A DNA stretch of 64,000 nucleotides from Sphingobacteriales bacterium (GTDB lineage Bacteria; Bacteroidota; Bacteroidia; Chitinophagales; Chitinophagaceae). The stretch lies in the NCBI GenBank assembly GCA_016708305.1, contig JADJGB010000008.1:1736001-1800000 (forward strand), written 5' to 3'. Shown here in pieces: positions 46,297 through 57,321 of this stretch (the stretch's first letter is position 1; every line of letters begins with the position of its first letter). The notes under the pieces are model-generated. The model searched no databases and had not been told where the DNA came from. It saw nothing but the letters and a program-made list of their open reading frames with translations. Both the position numbers and the translations under genes were made by a program.

Positions 46297-48755
46297 TTAA
46301 GTGACTCCGTCATAGATTTCATCCTTATCCAGAAATCCGTATTCTTCAATTTGTGGCAAAATTTTGTTTGCAAGTTGTTCGTTTGCCTTGCTCAATTCTT
46401 TTAGCTCGTCTGTTGCAATGTTGTGTTCGGTCAGGCAACGTCTTATTTGATACCAACCGGCATCCCAAACTTCGATTTTCCATTTGTGGGTGGCCATTAA
46501 GTTAAGATTTGCGTAAAATAATTTGTAAACTATTTCAGCCTTTTTTATTACTTGTTTTGCTTCGTCTGACAAGTCGTTTTTTGAAAGCCAATCTGCAACA
46601 AAACGATTCTGATCATTTACGATTTGAAGTTTAAAATCAGAGTCTTTGATTTCCCAATTTTTGATTTCTTCCAATCGGAAAGGGTAAAAATTGTTTTTTA
46701 TTTGGTAAATGTTACCCAAATACGAAACGTTTTTTAATGCTGTTGTTTCATTAGACTTTGAAAATAATGACCAAACAACACAGTTATTATAAAATTCTTT
46801 ATTGGGTTCTGTATGTGGAATCAAAAATTGGTTTCTATCATTAAGCCAAGTTGGTTTGGGTATTTTTCTAACTGCATAAAGTGTCAATGCTTTTCAAAGT
46901 TGTCTTTAATTACTGTAAATGCTCCTGCACTTACACTGGGTGATGAAAGGATAGAAACATATTTAGCATTTTGAAAATCGTTTCCTTTACTACATATTGA
47001 AGCCAAAAAATCAGGCCTCGCTCTGTGTCTTGTATCTGTGTTTCCATCCCTTACAGTAATGCCATTGCTCATTGGCGGCATGATGTACTCATTAGAATTT
47101 TGGGGTCCAAGAAACCACTTATTTAAAACGTCTTTTTTTCGATTAATTTCAAGTTTTTACACCAATAGTATGCGTATCATCATTTGCAATATCAATTTCA
47201 ATTGATTTCCTTTCTCTTGGTTTTGATAGATTCCAAATCAGAAAACCAATTGGATATTTCCCCTTTACTCCGTGAAAAGTTGTTGACTTAAATAAAAATC
47301 CTTTCTCGAATTTGTAATTGAAAAACTTATCTCTATAGTCGGTGCTGTCAGGGGCATTTAAGTATTTCAATTTAGAGAACATTCCCAAATAAGTATTTTT
47401 AGGAAGTTCGTGAACAATGCGAAACATAAACTGCACCAGCAATTCCCTTTTGGCATGACTCGTATTTGCATTATCCATTGCCAGTTCTACTTTTGTTTTG
47501 CTAATTCCTGTTTTTGATTGTTTTGTTTTGCATCTTGTGCAGTTGCAAATGGCGGATTGATGTAAACAATCCAAGTAATAGATGGGTCGGCTAATTCGTC
47601 TCTTAATTTCTTTGGCAATTTCCAATTGGGTTCAAAAAGTAAGTTGCCTTTATTAAAAACATATTCCACATCATCATTCAGGTAATCATATTGAAAACAA
47701 GTTGCGTTAGGAAAAACCTTTTTCAAATGATCTGCTTCGCTTCCATGAAGCGTGGACATATACAAATACTTGTAGGCTTCGGCAGGTAAGTGATACTCAA
47801 GGTTGCCGGTTCCGGCAGCCATATCCCAAATTCTAAACTTGCCTGATTTATACCAATTTTTTTCAAGCACTTCGTTCCAATAGTGAATCGCTTTTTGTCC
47901 AAAACGCAAAGGCGTATAAAATTCTCCTTCAAAACGCCTTTGGCTTTCATCTGTTAGTCGGTCCAATTTTGCGTGAATACCGTTTATGGTTTCGGCATTT
48001 TCAACATAATCGTACACACTCCAAAAATAATCGTAGTCCTTCATCAGGACTTTTTGAGTTTTAGAGTTCTTGTCTTCAAAAGTGAAAACCACCCGGCTAT
48101 TGCCTTTGTCAATAATTACTTTGTCACGCTGAATATTAGCAAGAAAATAAAAAGATGGCTTATATCCATTCACAATGTAAGGCCCGATTACTGTTTTCCA
48201 ATGCTCAAAAACGGCTTCAAAATTTTCTTCGTTGATTATTTTCTTGTCGCCAAAATCCATAATCATTTGTGGATTCAATGCGTTGTCAAGATTTTTCTTA
48301 AATGCTTCCTGCTCTTGCTTTTTGGTGACAGAATAAATGTGCAGTTTCCCTGTTTCTGGTTCTTTTACCAAATGGTCAATGAGCATTGGGTCAGGTTTAC
48401 TTGGCGGACGTTCCCAATCGTAAGCATCATTGGTGTAGTAAGTTGTCCATTTGCGGGTTTCCGTTATAGTTGCTTCGTTTTTGTCGGCAAGGCATAAGAA
48501 AAACGGAATTGCTTTTTCAACTTCAACGTATTTCAGTCGTCTGATGTAGTATAGTGATTGAGCAAGAATGGTTGCAAGTGCTTTTAAGTTGTGAAAATTT
48601 TTGTCCGCCTTGAACTCAAAAAATACTTGTGGCGTGTAAAGGTCGTGGTGGTGTGAAGTGTCGTATTTCAGTTTGAAATAGGTCGCATAAGTTGCCTTAA
48701 CAACTTCTTCTGTAGTCGCTTTGTCTAACCTATTTCTAAATTCTTCAAAAGTCAT
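46297..48755 (-). CDS. Large N6-adenine DNA methyltransferase, putative single-polypeptide (type IIG-like) restriction-modification enzyme, with three frameshifts
   Basis: Joining four frames (lesions at 47511-47515, 47154-47158 and 46891-46894, all in T runs) gives 819 residues. The N-terminal 250 residues include PQVFFEFKADKNFHN, a possible D-x-E-x-K type nuclease element. The middle has the methyltransferase motifs GEFYTPLRFGQKA, DMAAGTGNLEY (motif I, about 315) and INPPFATAQ (NPPF motif IV, about 400). The C-terminal 350 residues contain no familiar motif and could be target recognition. No separate specificity or restriction subunit gene is nearby. It lies between proB and kdsA, a likely island. 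The nuclease part is inferred. Confidence 0.65.
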
Positions 48756-48820
48756 TGTCCCTTTAGCGAAGTTCGCTTTTGTAACCTATTCTTTTTAATT
48801 TATATAACTTTTTGCTTTTC

Positions 48821-49643
48821 CTAAACAATAGCTTTCCTGATTTTCACCAACTGTTCCAATAAACCCTCCAGCAAGTCTAATTTCAGCATATTAGCGCCAT
48901 CACTTTTGGCTATCGAAGGATTAGGATGGGTTTCTATAAACAGTCCGTGTGCGCCGGTAGCAATTGCCGCTTTGGCAATAGTTCCTATCAGTTCGGGATT
49001 TCCTCCGGTAACTCCTCCCGGCTGGTTGGGTTGTTGGAGGCTGTGGGTACAATCCATCACCACCGGCACGCCATGTTCCTTCATCCAGGGAATATTTCTG
49101 AAATCTACAACCAGATCGGTATAGCCAAAAGAATTGCCCCGGTCGGTAAGCATTATTTTGTTGTTTCCGGTATTTCTAACTTTTTCAACTGCAAATTTCA
49201 TGGAAGGGCCACTAAGAAACTGGCCTTTTTTGATATTGATAATCTTACCTGTATTTGCCGCTGCTTCCAATAAATCTGACTGTCGGCAGAGGAACGCCGG
49301 TATTTGCAGCACATCTGCATATTGGGCGGCAAGGGCAGCTTCTTCATGAGTATGAATGTCCGTAACCACCGGAACCCGAAAGTTTTCACCCACTTTTTTT
49401 AATAGAATCAAAGCGGCTTCATCGCCAATACCCGTAAATGATGAAGCGCTGGTGCGGTTCGCTTTCCTGTATGACGATTTAAAAATATATGGTATGCCCA
49501 GGTTGCGACAGATTGAAAAAACCTTTTCGGCAGTCTGCATCACTATTTCTTCATTTTCTACAACGCATGGACCTGCAAGCAGAAAAAAAATTTTTATTAT
49601 CGTATTGTTGGGTTTTAAAAAGCTCCTGTAAAAATATTTCCAT
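48821..49643 (-). CDS. kdsA: 3-deoxy-8-phosphooctulonate (KDO8P) synthase, with a frameshift
   Basis: From ATG 49643 the frame reads MEIFLQELFKTQQYDNK and, after removing one base from the eight-base run at 49583-49590, FFLLAGPCVVENEEIVMQTAE. It then has FKSSYRKANRTSASSFTGIG, PVVTDIHTHEEA, DRGNSFGYTDLVVDFR and VVMDCTHSLQQPN: the DAHP synthase-like barrel of KdsA, 273 residues. It makes KDO8P from PEP and arabinose 5-phosphate for lipopolysaccharide inner core. An alternative start in the frame used after the lesion would give an odd N-terminus, so the joined reading is preferred. Confidence 0.93.
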
Positions 49644-49658
49644 AAAATTATCAGTCTG

Positions 49659-50972
49659 TTACAAATCTTTTCCCTCAAAATTTTCTAATTCTTTTGCTAC
49701 TGCTGTAACAAAGGTAGCGCCTAAGCTGCCGTCAATGATGCGGTGGTCATAGCTCATGCTCAGGTACATCATGTGCCTTATGGCAATGCTGTCGCCCTGA
49801 GGCGTTTCAATTACCATGGGGCGTTTTTTTATAACTCCTGCCGCCATGATGGCTACTTGTGGCTGGTTGATGATGGGGGTGCCCATCAGACTGCCAAAAG
49901 TGCCCACATTAGTAAAGGTAAAAGTTCCACCCTGAGTATCATCAGCTTTCAGCTTGCTGTTTCTGGCGGCTTCTGCCAGGCCGTTTACCTTCTTTGTTAA
50001 ACCAACCAAATTCAGTTGCTCGGCATTTTTGATTACCGGCACTATCAGGTTTCCCGATGGCAGCGCCGTGGCCATACCGATATTGATATCTTTTTTGATG
50101 ATAATTTTATCGCCATCCAAAGAACTGTTGATTAATGGGAATTTTTTGATACACTTAACTATTGCTTCAATAATTAAAGGAGTGAATGTGAGTTTGGCGC
50201 CTTCTCTTTTTTCAAATTCGTTTTTAACCTTCTCGCGCCATAAAACCATATTGGTTACATCTGCTTCGGAGAAGCTGGTAACATGTGCGCTGGTTTGTTT
50301 GCTGCGTATCATGTGGTCGGCAATCAATTTTCGCATACGATCCATTTCAACAATTTCCACGTTGCCGGTATAAGTGGTGATTTCGTTATTCTGGGTTTGA
50401 ATAGGGGCCTGTTTTTCAAGGACCTGTGGGGTAGAAAATTGAGTAGTAGAAGAAGCAGGAATGTTTTTTCCGCGTGTAGCGGCATATTCCAGAATATCAT
50501 TTTTAGTAACCCGTCCTTCTTTTCCGGTACCCGGAATTTGCTCCAGTTCACTCATGCTGATACCTTCGCTTGCAGCAATATTCAATACTAATGGCGAATA
50601 AAATCTTGCATTGCCATTACCCAATGAGGGTTCGGGTTTTTTTATTTCGCTGGAAACTACTTCAAAATGTTCTTCATTGACGCTTTCCTGCTCCTCCTTT
50701 TGGGCTGGAGGCGCTACTGTGTCATTGCCTCCGGCTGTTTTAATTCTTGCAATTACCGTGTCAACAGGCACTACGTCATTTACATTGTATAATATTTCAT
50801 AAAGTGTTCCTTCTGCAGTACTCGGCACCTCACTATCCACCTTATCTGTGGCAATTTCCAAAATGCTTTCATCCATTTTAACGGGGTCGCCCACATTCTT
50901 CATCCATTTGAGAATGGTAGCCTCCATAATGCTTTCGCCAAGTTTTGGCAGAATTAAGTCAACGATTGCCAT
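49659..50972 (-). CDS. Dihydrolipoamide acyltransferase (E2) of a 2-oxoacid dehydrogenase complex
   Basis: 437 residues: an N-terminal lipoyl domain (about 1-75, lipoyl Lys in EIATDKVDSEVPS), a linker, a peripheral-subunit-binding domain (about 120-155, NIAASEGISMSELEQIPGTG) and a catalytic core ending SYDHRIIDGSLGATFV with the conserved HxxxDG. The lipoyl EIATDKVDSEV sequence is commoner in branched-chain or 2-oxoglutarate complexes than in pyruvate dehydrogenase, so it may be BkdB-like; E1 and E3 are not in the window. Frame intact. Confidence 0.9.
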   Translation of the reverse strand: MAIVDLILPKLGESIMEATILKWMKNVGDPVKMDESILEIATDKVDSEVPSTAEGTLYEILYNVNDVVPVDTVIARIKTAGGNDTVAPPAQKEEQESVNEEHFEVVSSEIKKPEPSLGNGNARFYSPLVLNIAASEGISMSELEQIPGTGKEGRVTKNDILEYAATRGKNIPASSTTQFSTPQVLEKQAPIQTQNNEITTYTGNVEIVEMDRMRKLIADHMIRSKQTSAHVTSFSEADVTNMVLWREKVKNEFEKREGAKLTFTPLIIEAIVKCIKKFPLINSSLDGDKIIIKKDINIGMATALPSGNLIVPVIKNAEQLNLVGLTKKVNGLAEAARNSKLKADDTQGGTFTFTNVGTFGSLMGTPIINQPQVAIMAAGVIKKRPMVIETPQGDSIAIRHMMYLSMSYDHRIIDGSLGATFVTAVAKELENFEGKDL

Positions 50973-51058
50973 GTGATTAATGTTAAAAATAAAAATTAAA
51001 CAGTCTATAAATCACAGACTATTCAGAACAAAAATAACAATTGTACGCTAATTTAGCC

Positions 51059-52334
51059 TTAATTATCAAGTATAAAAATTCTAAGCAGGTTTAAGGCATT
51101 GATAGCGCTCAGTTGGATGTTGCGCTGACGGTCGAACCGAAAGTGGAATTTTTTGGTGATTATTTTATTTCTATTTCCGGCTGCTATCCATACAGTGCCT
51201 ACAGGTTTTTCGATACTGCCGCCATCAGGACCCATAATGCCGGAAGTGGCCACAGCGTAATCGGTATTTAACTTATCGAGTGTGCCTTTTGCCATTTGTT
51301 GCACAGTTTCTTCACTCACAGCGCCCTTTTCTGTCAGGGTATTTTCTGAAACACTAAGCATTTTCATCTTAATTTCGTTGGAGTAGGCAACTACTGTACC
51401 TTTAAAGTATTGAGAGGCACCTGGGATGGTTGTAATCAGGTGTGCAATAAAACCGCCGGTACAGCTTTCGGCAGTGGCTAGTGTTTTGTTTTTTTTCTTT
51501 TAATAGTTTACCGATGATTTCCTCCATCGGTTCGTCCTGATTGCTTACCAGAATGTCTTTCAGGCAGTTTTGCATTTCATCGAAATAGCGTTGCACCTTA
51601 GCTTCTACTTCAGTCTTGTTTTCTCCCCTGGCGGTAAGTCTGAGTTTTACCATTCCGTGAGAAGGCAGATATGCTAATTTGACACTTTCAGGCAGGTTGT
51701 TTTCAAAATCCTGCAGGATTTCGGCTACGCCTGATTCACCCATACCGGCGGTAAAAGCTGTGCGATGCACAATGGCAGGCATGGTAAATTTTTTTAAAAG
51801 GCGTGGTATTACTTCATTGTTGATGAGGTCTTTCATTTCGTGAGGCACTCCCGGCAATGAAACGAAAATTGTTTTTTCACCATTTTGATTATCTTTTTCG
51901 AACCACATGCCGGGAGCAGTACCGAGTGCATTGTGCAAAACGATACAATTATTGGGTACTTCGGCCTGCAAAATGTTTCTTTTGAGTAATGACCCCGGCC
52001 TACGAAAAACCTGATGAAAAAGATATTCTACATGCTTCAAAACATCTTCGTTCAGTACCAATTCTCCACCAAAATATTTGCAAAGCAAAGGTTTGGTAAT
52101 GTCATCTGCTGTTGGTCCCAGGCCTCCGGTGATGATGATGATTTGAGATTGACCGGCCTCTTCATCCAAAGCATTCCAGATATCTTCAAAGTTATCACCT
52201 ACTGCCACGCGTCGTTTTACCCATATACCCACATTGTTAAATACCTGCGCTATAAAAGCGCTGTTGGTATCAATAGTCTGGCCAATTAATAGTTCATCTC
52301 CGATAGTGATTATTGAGGCGTTCAGTTGATTCAT
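51059..52334 (-). CDS. cinA: CinA-family protein (NMN amidase/competence), with a frameshift
   Basis: N-terminal molybdopterin-binding-like domain (MNQLNASIITIGDELLIGQT, IITGGLGPTADDITK, GVPHEMKDLI) and C-terminal CinA amidase domain (TLATAESCTGGFIAHLI, YAVATSGIMGPDGGS). The frame breaks at KEKKQNTSH; removing one base from the eight-T run at 51489-51496 restores NKTLATAESCTGG. Total 424 residues. CinA hydrolyses nicotinamide mononucleotide and ADP-ribose-type substrates; the competence link comes from other species. Confidence 0.92.
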
Positions 52335-52443
52335 GCAATTGATTTATAAGCAAAAATAGTGATGTTTGTTTGAGGAAAGATGAGGGGCGCCACACAATTT
52401 TGTCATACCTTTATCAATAATTGGTACAGTAAAATGATGCGGT

Positions 52444-52952
52444 ATGAAATGGTTTCTGTTTTTGTTTTTCCTTGGCGGAACTTTTTGATGCTGAATATTA
52501 TGGGCAAAACAGGCGCAGCATTAAAAACTGTAGAAACACTTCATCAAATCGTTAACCTGGAGCTTGCTTTTACAAAGAAGAAGACAGACTCAATCATCGG
52601 TATTTGGGAAAAGAAAAATGTGTTGAGTGATGCTATTAATAATACTCACTGGGATTTTCTGTTTATATTTTTTTACACAGGATTATTTTTTTTGATGTGT
52701 AAAGGAATGGCGCTACAGTTTTATGAAAAAAGATATTGGTTTAGAACGGGTTGGTTTTTTGCAAAATTTTCTTTGGTTGCGGGAATATTTGATGTGGCAG
52801 AAAATCTATTGATGTTGCAATCGTTCAATGGCAACAGAAGTGAACTTATCAGTTTTTGTACCGGTTTGTTTGCATCAATAAAATTTACAATTCTTATTTT
52901 AGCAGCCATATTTATTGTGACAGCAGGAATTTTTTGGATTTTGAAAAATTGA
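52444..52952 (+). CDS. Unknown membrane protein, with a frameshift
   Basis: Starting at ATG 52444, MKWFLFLFFLGGTF is a membrane segment. Adding one T to the run at 52482-52486 joins it to LMLNIMGKTGAALKTVETLHQ, and the protein then has further membrane segments (WDFLFIFFYTGLFFLMCKG; WFFAKFSLVAGIFDVAENLLML; FTILILAAIFIVTAGIFWIL). Total 169 residues. No family recognised; it ends 25 nt before dacB, so may be cotranscribed. The joined start is preferred over the upstream ATG at 52380 because only it gives a membrane segment with a Met. Confidence 0.6.
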
Positions 52953-52977
52953 AGAGTAAAAATATTAAACAAGCCTG

Positions 52978-54353
52978 ATGAAGAAAATAATAGTATTCTG
53001 TAACTTATTACTCATTTCCTTTTTTGTAAATGCACAGATTGCCGAAAAAATTAATTCGGCAATGAATGTTTTTAATAATGACGACCAGTTGAAATTTGCT
53101 ATTTCATCTTTATACATTGTAGATGCCGGTACCGGAAAAGTCATTTATGACCAGAATGGAAATATAGGAATGGCGCCTGCTTCCACCGAAAAAATTATTA
53201 CGGCAGCTACAGCATTTGAAATGCTTGGGAAAGATTTTAGCTATGAATCAAAATTTGGAATTGTTACTACTCCCGAAGGAAAAAGCCTGTATATTGAACC
53301 CTCCGGCGATCCATCACTTGGCAGTTGGCGATGGAATAATACAAGAGAAATTGTTTTTTTGAAAAATCTTAAAACTGCTTTGTACAACAAGGGAATCACA
53401 AATTTGAAATCTGTAATAATTAATACAGAAAGGTGGGATGCTGAAACTATTCCTGACGGTTGGATTTGGCAGGATGTGGGAAATTATTATGGCGCCGGAG
53501 CCTTGCCCATCAACTGGCGTGAGAATCAGTATGATCTGATATTGAAATCGGGCAATAATATGGGTGATTCGGTAAATATTGTGAAAACAAATCCCGAATC
53601 TTTTGATTACGAAATTACTTCCAAAGCCACTGCCGCAGCCAAAGGTACCGGAGATAACAGTTTTTATATTTACCGGTAATGGGAAATAAAAATGGGGTGC
53701 TCATGGGTACGATTCCAGCAGCACAAACTGGTTTTGTGGTTTCAGGAGCAATGAGTAATCCGATGAATCAGTTTGTAAAAACACTCGTGAATTTTCTGAA
53801 AGATTCTATTAAAATAGAAAATGAAGGTTATCAAATTGTTCAAAAATCTGCTAACAACATAGAGTGGATATACTCGAATCAATCACCCCGATTGTCAGCA
53901 CTGATATATTGGTTTTTACAAAAAAGTATAAATCTGTATGGAGAAGCGCTTGTAAAAACGCTGGCGTTACAAAAAAACAATTTGGCTTCCACAGATGACG
54001 GATTAGATATATTGATTGAATTTTGGAAAAGCAGAGGTATTGATCCGGAAGCCTTGCACTTTTACGACGGTTCAGGATTGTCGCCACAAAACAGAACTAC
54101 AACAGTGGCTCAGGTAACGGTTTTGCAGTATGCAAAAAAACAACCCTGGTTTAAAGAATATTACGATGCCTTTCCTCTTTACAACAATACGAAAATGAAA
54201 AGCGGAACCATTAACAGAGTAAAAGGCTTTTGCGGCTATCAAAAATCAAAAGACGGGAGGGAGTATATTTTTTCTTTTTTGGTAAATAATTATAACGGCA
54301 GTCAGCTTGGGCTGACAAAGAAGATGTTTAAAGTACTAGACTATTTGAAATAA
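52978..54353 (+). CDS. dacB: D-alanyl-D-alanine carboxypeptidase/endopeptidase (PBP4), with a frameshift
   Basis: Signal peptide (MKKIIVFCNLLLISFFVNAQ), SxxK motif in PASTEKIITAAT, the S-x-N region in GLSPQNRTT and KSG in KMKSGTINRV: an S13-family penicillin-binding protein. The frame stops after DNSFYIYR; one more T in the run at 53661-53665 gives FLYLPVMGNKNGVLMGT, restoring 458 residues. It trims D-Ala and cuts D-Ala cross-links in periplasmic peptidoglycan. Confidence 0.92.
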
Positions 54354-54419
54354 AAAATTCGTTAAGTGGTCATTTATTTAAACAATGAAAATAATTAAGT
54401 CATTAAAATATAATTGATT

Positions 54420-55412
54420 ATGAAATTCAAAGATAACAGATATAGCAAGATGCTTTATCGCAGGTGTGGGAAATCGGGTATTCAATTACCTGTTATTTCA
54501 CTGGGTTTGTGGCATAATTTTGGAGATGTAGATGATGAAAAAATTTATCGCAAAACCTTGCATACCGCTTTTGATAATGGTATTATTCATTTTGATTTGG
54601 CTAATAATTATGGTACGCCTCCTGGTTCTGCCGAATGTAATTTCGGGAAAGTGCTACATAAAGATTTTCGCCATTATCGCGATGAAATGATTATTTCCAG
54701 TAAGGCAGGTTATTATATGTGGCCGGGACCTTTTGGCGATTGGGGTTCCAAAAAATACCTGGTTTCCAGCCTTGACCAAAGTTTAGGAAGAATGAAATTG
54801 GATTATGTGGATGTTTTTTACCACCACCGCCCTGATCCCAACACGCCGCTTGAAGAAACGATGGCGACACTCGATTTAATAGTAAGGCAGGGGAAAGCCT
54901 TATATGTAGGTATTTCTAATTATCCACCCCAGGAAGCAGCAATTGCTATTAATATGTTAAAAGCATTAGGTACTCCCTGCTTCATTCATCAACCGAGATA
55001 TTCAATGTTTGATCGATGGGTGGAGGGTGGTTTACTTGATCTATTGGGTAAAGAAGGCATTGGAAGTGTCGCTTTCTCGCCTTTGGCACAGGGACTATTA
55101 ACTGACAAATATTTGAAAGGGATTCCCAAAAACTCCAGGGCTTCGAAAAAGCATGGCTTTTTGAAGAAAGAAGCGATTACGCCTGAAAAAGTTGAGCAGG
55201 TTAAAAAGCTAAACAAACTGGCAGCTGCAAGAAACCAATCATTGGCACAGATGGCGTTGGCATGGGTTTTGAAAGATGTGCGCATTACTTCTGTTTTAGT
55301 AGGAGCAAGCAGCCCGGAACAATTATTGGATGCAATAAAAAGTATTGATAATTTGCATTTTGAACAACAAGAGTTGATGGCGATTGAAGAAATTCTAATT
55401 CAGGGGGAATGA
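54420..55412 (+). CDS. Aldo/keto reductase (YghZ/Kv-beta-like)
   Basis: About 330 residues from ATG 54420 (MKFKDNRYSKMLYRRCGK). TIM-barrel motifs: FDLANNYGTPPGSAE (catalytic Asp and Tyr), SSKAGYYMWPG (Lys), YVDVFYHHRPDPNTPLEETM, and the C-terminal NADPH site SVLVGASSPEQL. It resembles the E. coli YghZ / Kv-channel-beta branch that reduces aldehydes such as L-glyceraldehyde 3-phosphate. A TTG at 54414 is in frame but the ATG is preferred. Confidence 0.93.
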   Translation: MKFKDNRYSKMLYRRCGKSGIQLPVISLGLWHNFGDVDDEKIYRKTLHTAFDNGIIHFDLANNYGTPPGSAECNFGKVLHKDFRHYRDEMIISSKAGYYMWPGPFGDWGSKKYLVSSLDQSLGRMKLDYVDVFYHHRPDPNTPLEETMATLDLIVRQGKALYVGISNYPPQEAAIAINMLKALGTPCFIHQPRYSMFDRWVEGGLLDLLGKEGIGSVAFSPLAQGLLTDKYLKGIPKNSRASKKHGFLKKEAITPEKVEQVKKLNKLAAARNQSLAQMALAWVLKDVRITSVLVGASSPEQLLDAIKSIDNLHFEQQELMAIEEILIQGE

Positions 55413-55518
55413 AATTTTATTAATATTAGCAAAGTTGGGCAGGAATATCCCTTTTACAGGCTATTGCCCTTGCTCAGTGCGATGAAGTGTGGCTAAGAAT
55501 GGTGAAGTGATATTGTTA

Positions 55519-56193
55519 TTAATAAATATCAGCTAATTTCATAATTTCTTTGTAAGTATATCGGAAGGCGCCTTTATCATTTCTCTTTGAAGCAGCAATC
55601 ATAGCCTTTACAAGGTATAGCCCTTCTATTGCTTTAAATTTTTCCATACTGCCTGTCAATATTTTTGACAAAGGTTTCATCGTTTTCTGTGCAAAAAATT
55701 CAAAAGGTCTGTTTTCTTTCCGTTTGCCCAAAAGCAAGGAAGGCTGCATGATGTGTATTTGTTCCATCCCTGTAGCAATGATGTCTTCCTCAGTTTTCCC
55801 TTTCAGTTTTTGATAAAAATTGACACTATCAATATTGGCACCCACCGAAGAAACCAAAATGAATTTTTTACAACCTGATTCTTTAGCTGTTTTACAAACT
55901 TTTAAGGGGAGGTCATGGTCAATTTTCCAATACAACTCTTTATCTCCTTTCACGTTTTTTTGAGTAGTTCCGATACAGCTAAAAACGGCATCACTACCTT
56001 CTAACGACAATTTCAACCACTCGTAATCATCAAAATTTACAAGTTTTACATCTAATTTTGGATGATAATTAGAAGTGGGTTTCCTTACTAAAATCCTTAC
56101 CGTTTTATAATAATTGTCTGCCAAAAGAAGGTTTTGTAATAAGGTTCCAATCATACCGGTGGAGCCAATTATGGTAGCTGTTTTTTCTGTCAT
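55519..56193 (-). CDS. NAD(P)-binding oxidoreductase (atypical SDR, HTATIP2-like)
   Basis: 224 residues. N-terminal Rossmann motif IIGSTGMIGTLLQNLLL (about 8-25), CIGTT after strand 4, and LVSSVGANIDSVNFYQKLKGKTEE, where the active-site-like Tyr-x-x-x-Lys is Y-QKL-K. This is the atypical SDR group related to human HTATIP2/TIP30 and NmrA-like proteins, which bind NADP but may have no clear catalysis. The start is divergent from murB across about 35 nt. Confidence 0.85.
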   Translation of the reverse strand: MTEKTATIIGSTGMIGTLLQNLLLADNYYKTVRILVRKPTSNYHPKLDVKLVNFDDYEWLKLSLEGSDAVFSCIGTTQKNVKGDKELYWKIDHDLPLKVCKTAKESGCKKFILVSSVGANIDSVNFYQKLKGKTEEDIIATGMEQIHIMQPSLLLGKRKENRPFEFFAQKTMKPLSKILTGSMEKFKAIEGLYLVKAMIAASKRNDKGAFRYTYKEIMKLADIY

Positions 56194-56228
56194 TCTTTTT
56201 TTATTTTACTTTGCACATTATTAAAGCT

Positions 56229-57244
56229 ATGCAAATTTTAGAAAATATCTCATTAAAATCATTGAATTCCTTCGGAATTGAAGCATCCGCAAGATATTTC
56301 TCGCAGTTTAAAACGATTGAAGAATTGCAGGGAATTTTAAATTGGTCAAAACTAAAAGGACTTAATCCCATGATTTTGGGTGGGGGAAGTAATGTGCTGT
56401 TTACCAAAAATTACGATGGATTGATTTTGAAAAATGAATTGATTGGAATTGAGAAAGTTAAGGACGATGATGCCTTCGTTTACCTGAAAGCCGGTGGGGG
56501 AGTGGTTTGGCACGATTTTGTGATGTATTGCATAAAGAATAATCTGTCGGGAATTGAAAACCTTGCCTTGATTCCAGGGTGTGTGGGCGCTTCGCCGATG
56601 CAGAATATCGGGGCTTACGGGGTGGAGGTGAAAGACTGTTTTTATGAATTGACTGCTATGGATAAACAAACTTCATGTATGTATAAATTTACTAACAGTG
56701 AATGTGAATTTGGCTATCGGGAAAGCGTTTTAAACACAAGTATAAAGACAGATTTGTTATAACAGATGTTACTTACAGGCTCAATAAAACGCCACATTTC
56801 AGAATTGAATACGGCGCAATCCGTCAACAGCTTGAAAAAGATAGTGTACAGGAGTTGACAATTGCAGCTATCGCCAATGCTGTGATGGCTATTCGCATTT
56901 CCAAACTGCCTGACCCGGCTGTAATCGGTAATGCAGGGAGCTTTTTTAAAAATCCTTCTGTTCCTAAGGAGCAATTTGATTTGTTAAAAGAGAAATATCA
57001 GGGAATAGTAGGGTATAAAAATAATGAAGGGTTGGTGAAAGTGGCGGCAGGATGGATGATTGACCAATGTGGACTAAAAGGATTCACCCGAGGCGATGCA
57101 GGAGTGCATGATATACAGGCATTGGTGTTGGTGAACCATGGAAAAGCTACAGGTAGTGAAATTCTGGAAATCAGTAAAAATGTCAGAACTGCGGTGTTTG
57201 AAAAGTTTGGTATAGAGATTGTACCTGAGGTAAATATCATTTAA
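56229..57244 (+). CDS. murB: UDP-N-acetylenolpyruvoylglucosamine reductase, with a frameshift
   Basis: FAD-binding domain with LGGGSNVLFTKN (about 50-61), LIPGCVGASPMQNIGAYG (about 115-132), and, after the lesion, the catalytic GNAGSFFKNP and a C-terminal Glu in EIVPEVNII. The frame breaks at RESVLNTS; one more T in the run at 56728-56731 gives RESVFKHKYKDRFVITDVTYRL, 338 residues in all. MurB reduces UDP-GlcNAc-enolpyruvate to UDP-MurNAc, essential for peptidoglycan. Start at ATG 56229. Confidence 0.95.
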
Positions 57245-57255
57245 TTGCAAAGCTT

Positions 57256-57263
57256 TATTTTTG
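57256..57263 (+). promoter_or_regulatory. -7 promoter element upstream of the PorT-like gene
   Basis: TATTTTTG matches TAnnTTTG, 58 nt before the ATG of the outer-membrane protein gene. No clear -33 TTTG. Confidence 0.45.
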
Positions 57264-57321
57264 CACATTAATAGTTAATTGAATCTATTATTTTTTTTTA
57301 ATTAAAATAAATCTAAATTTT

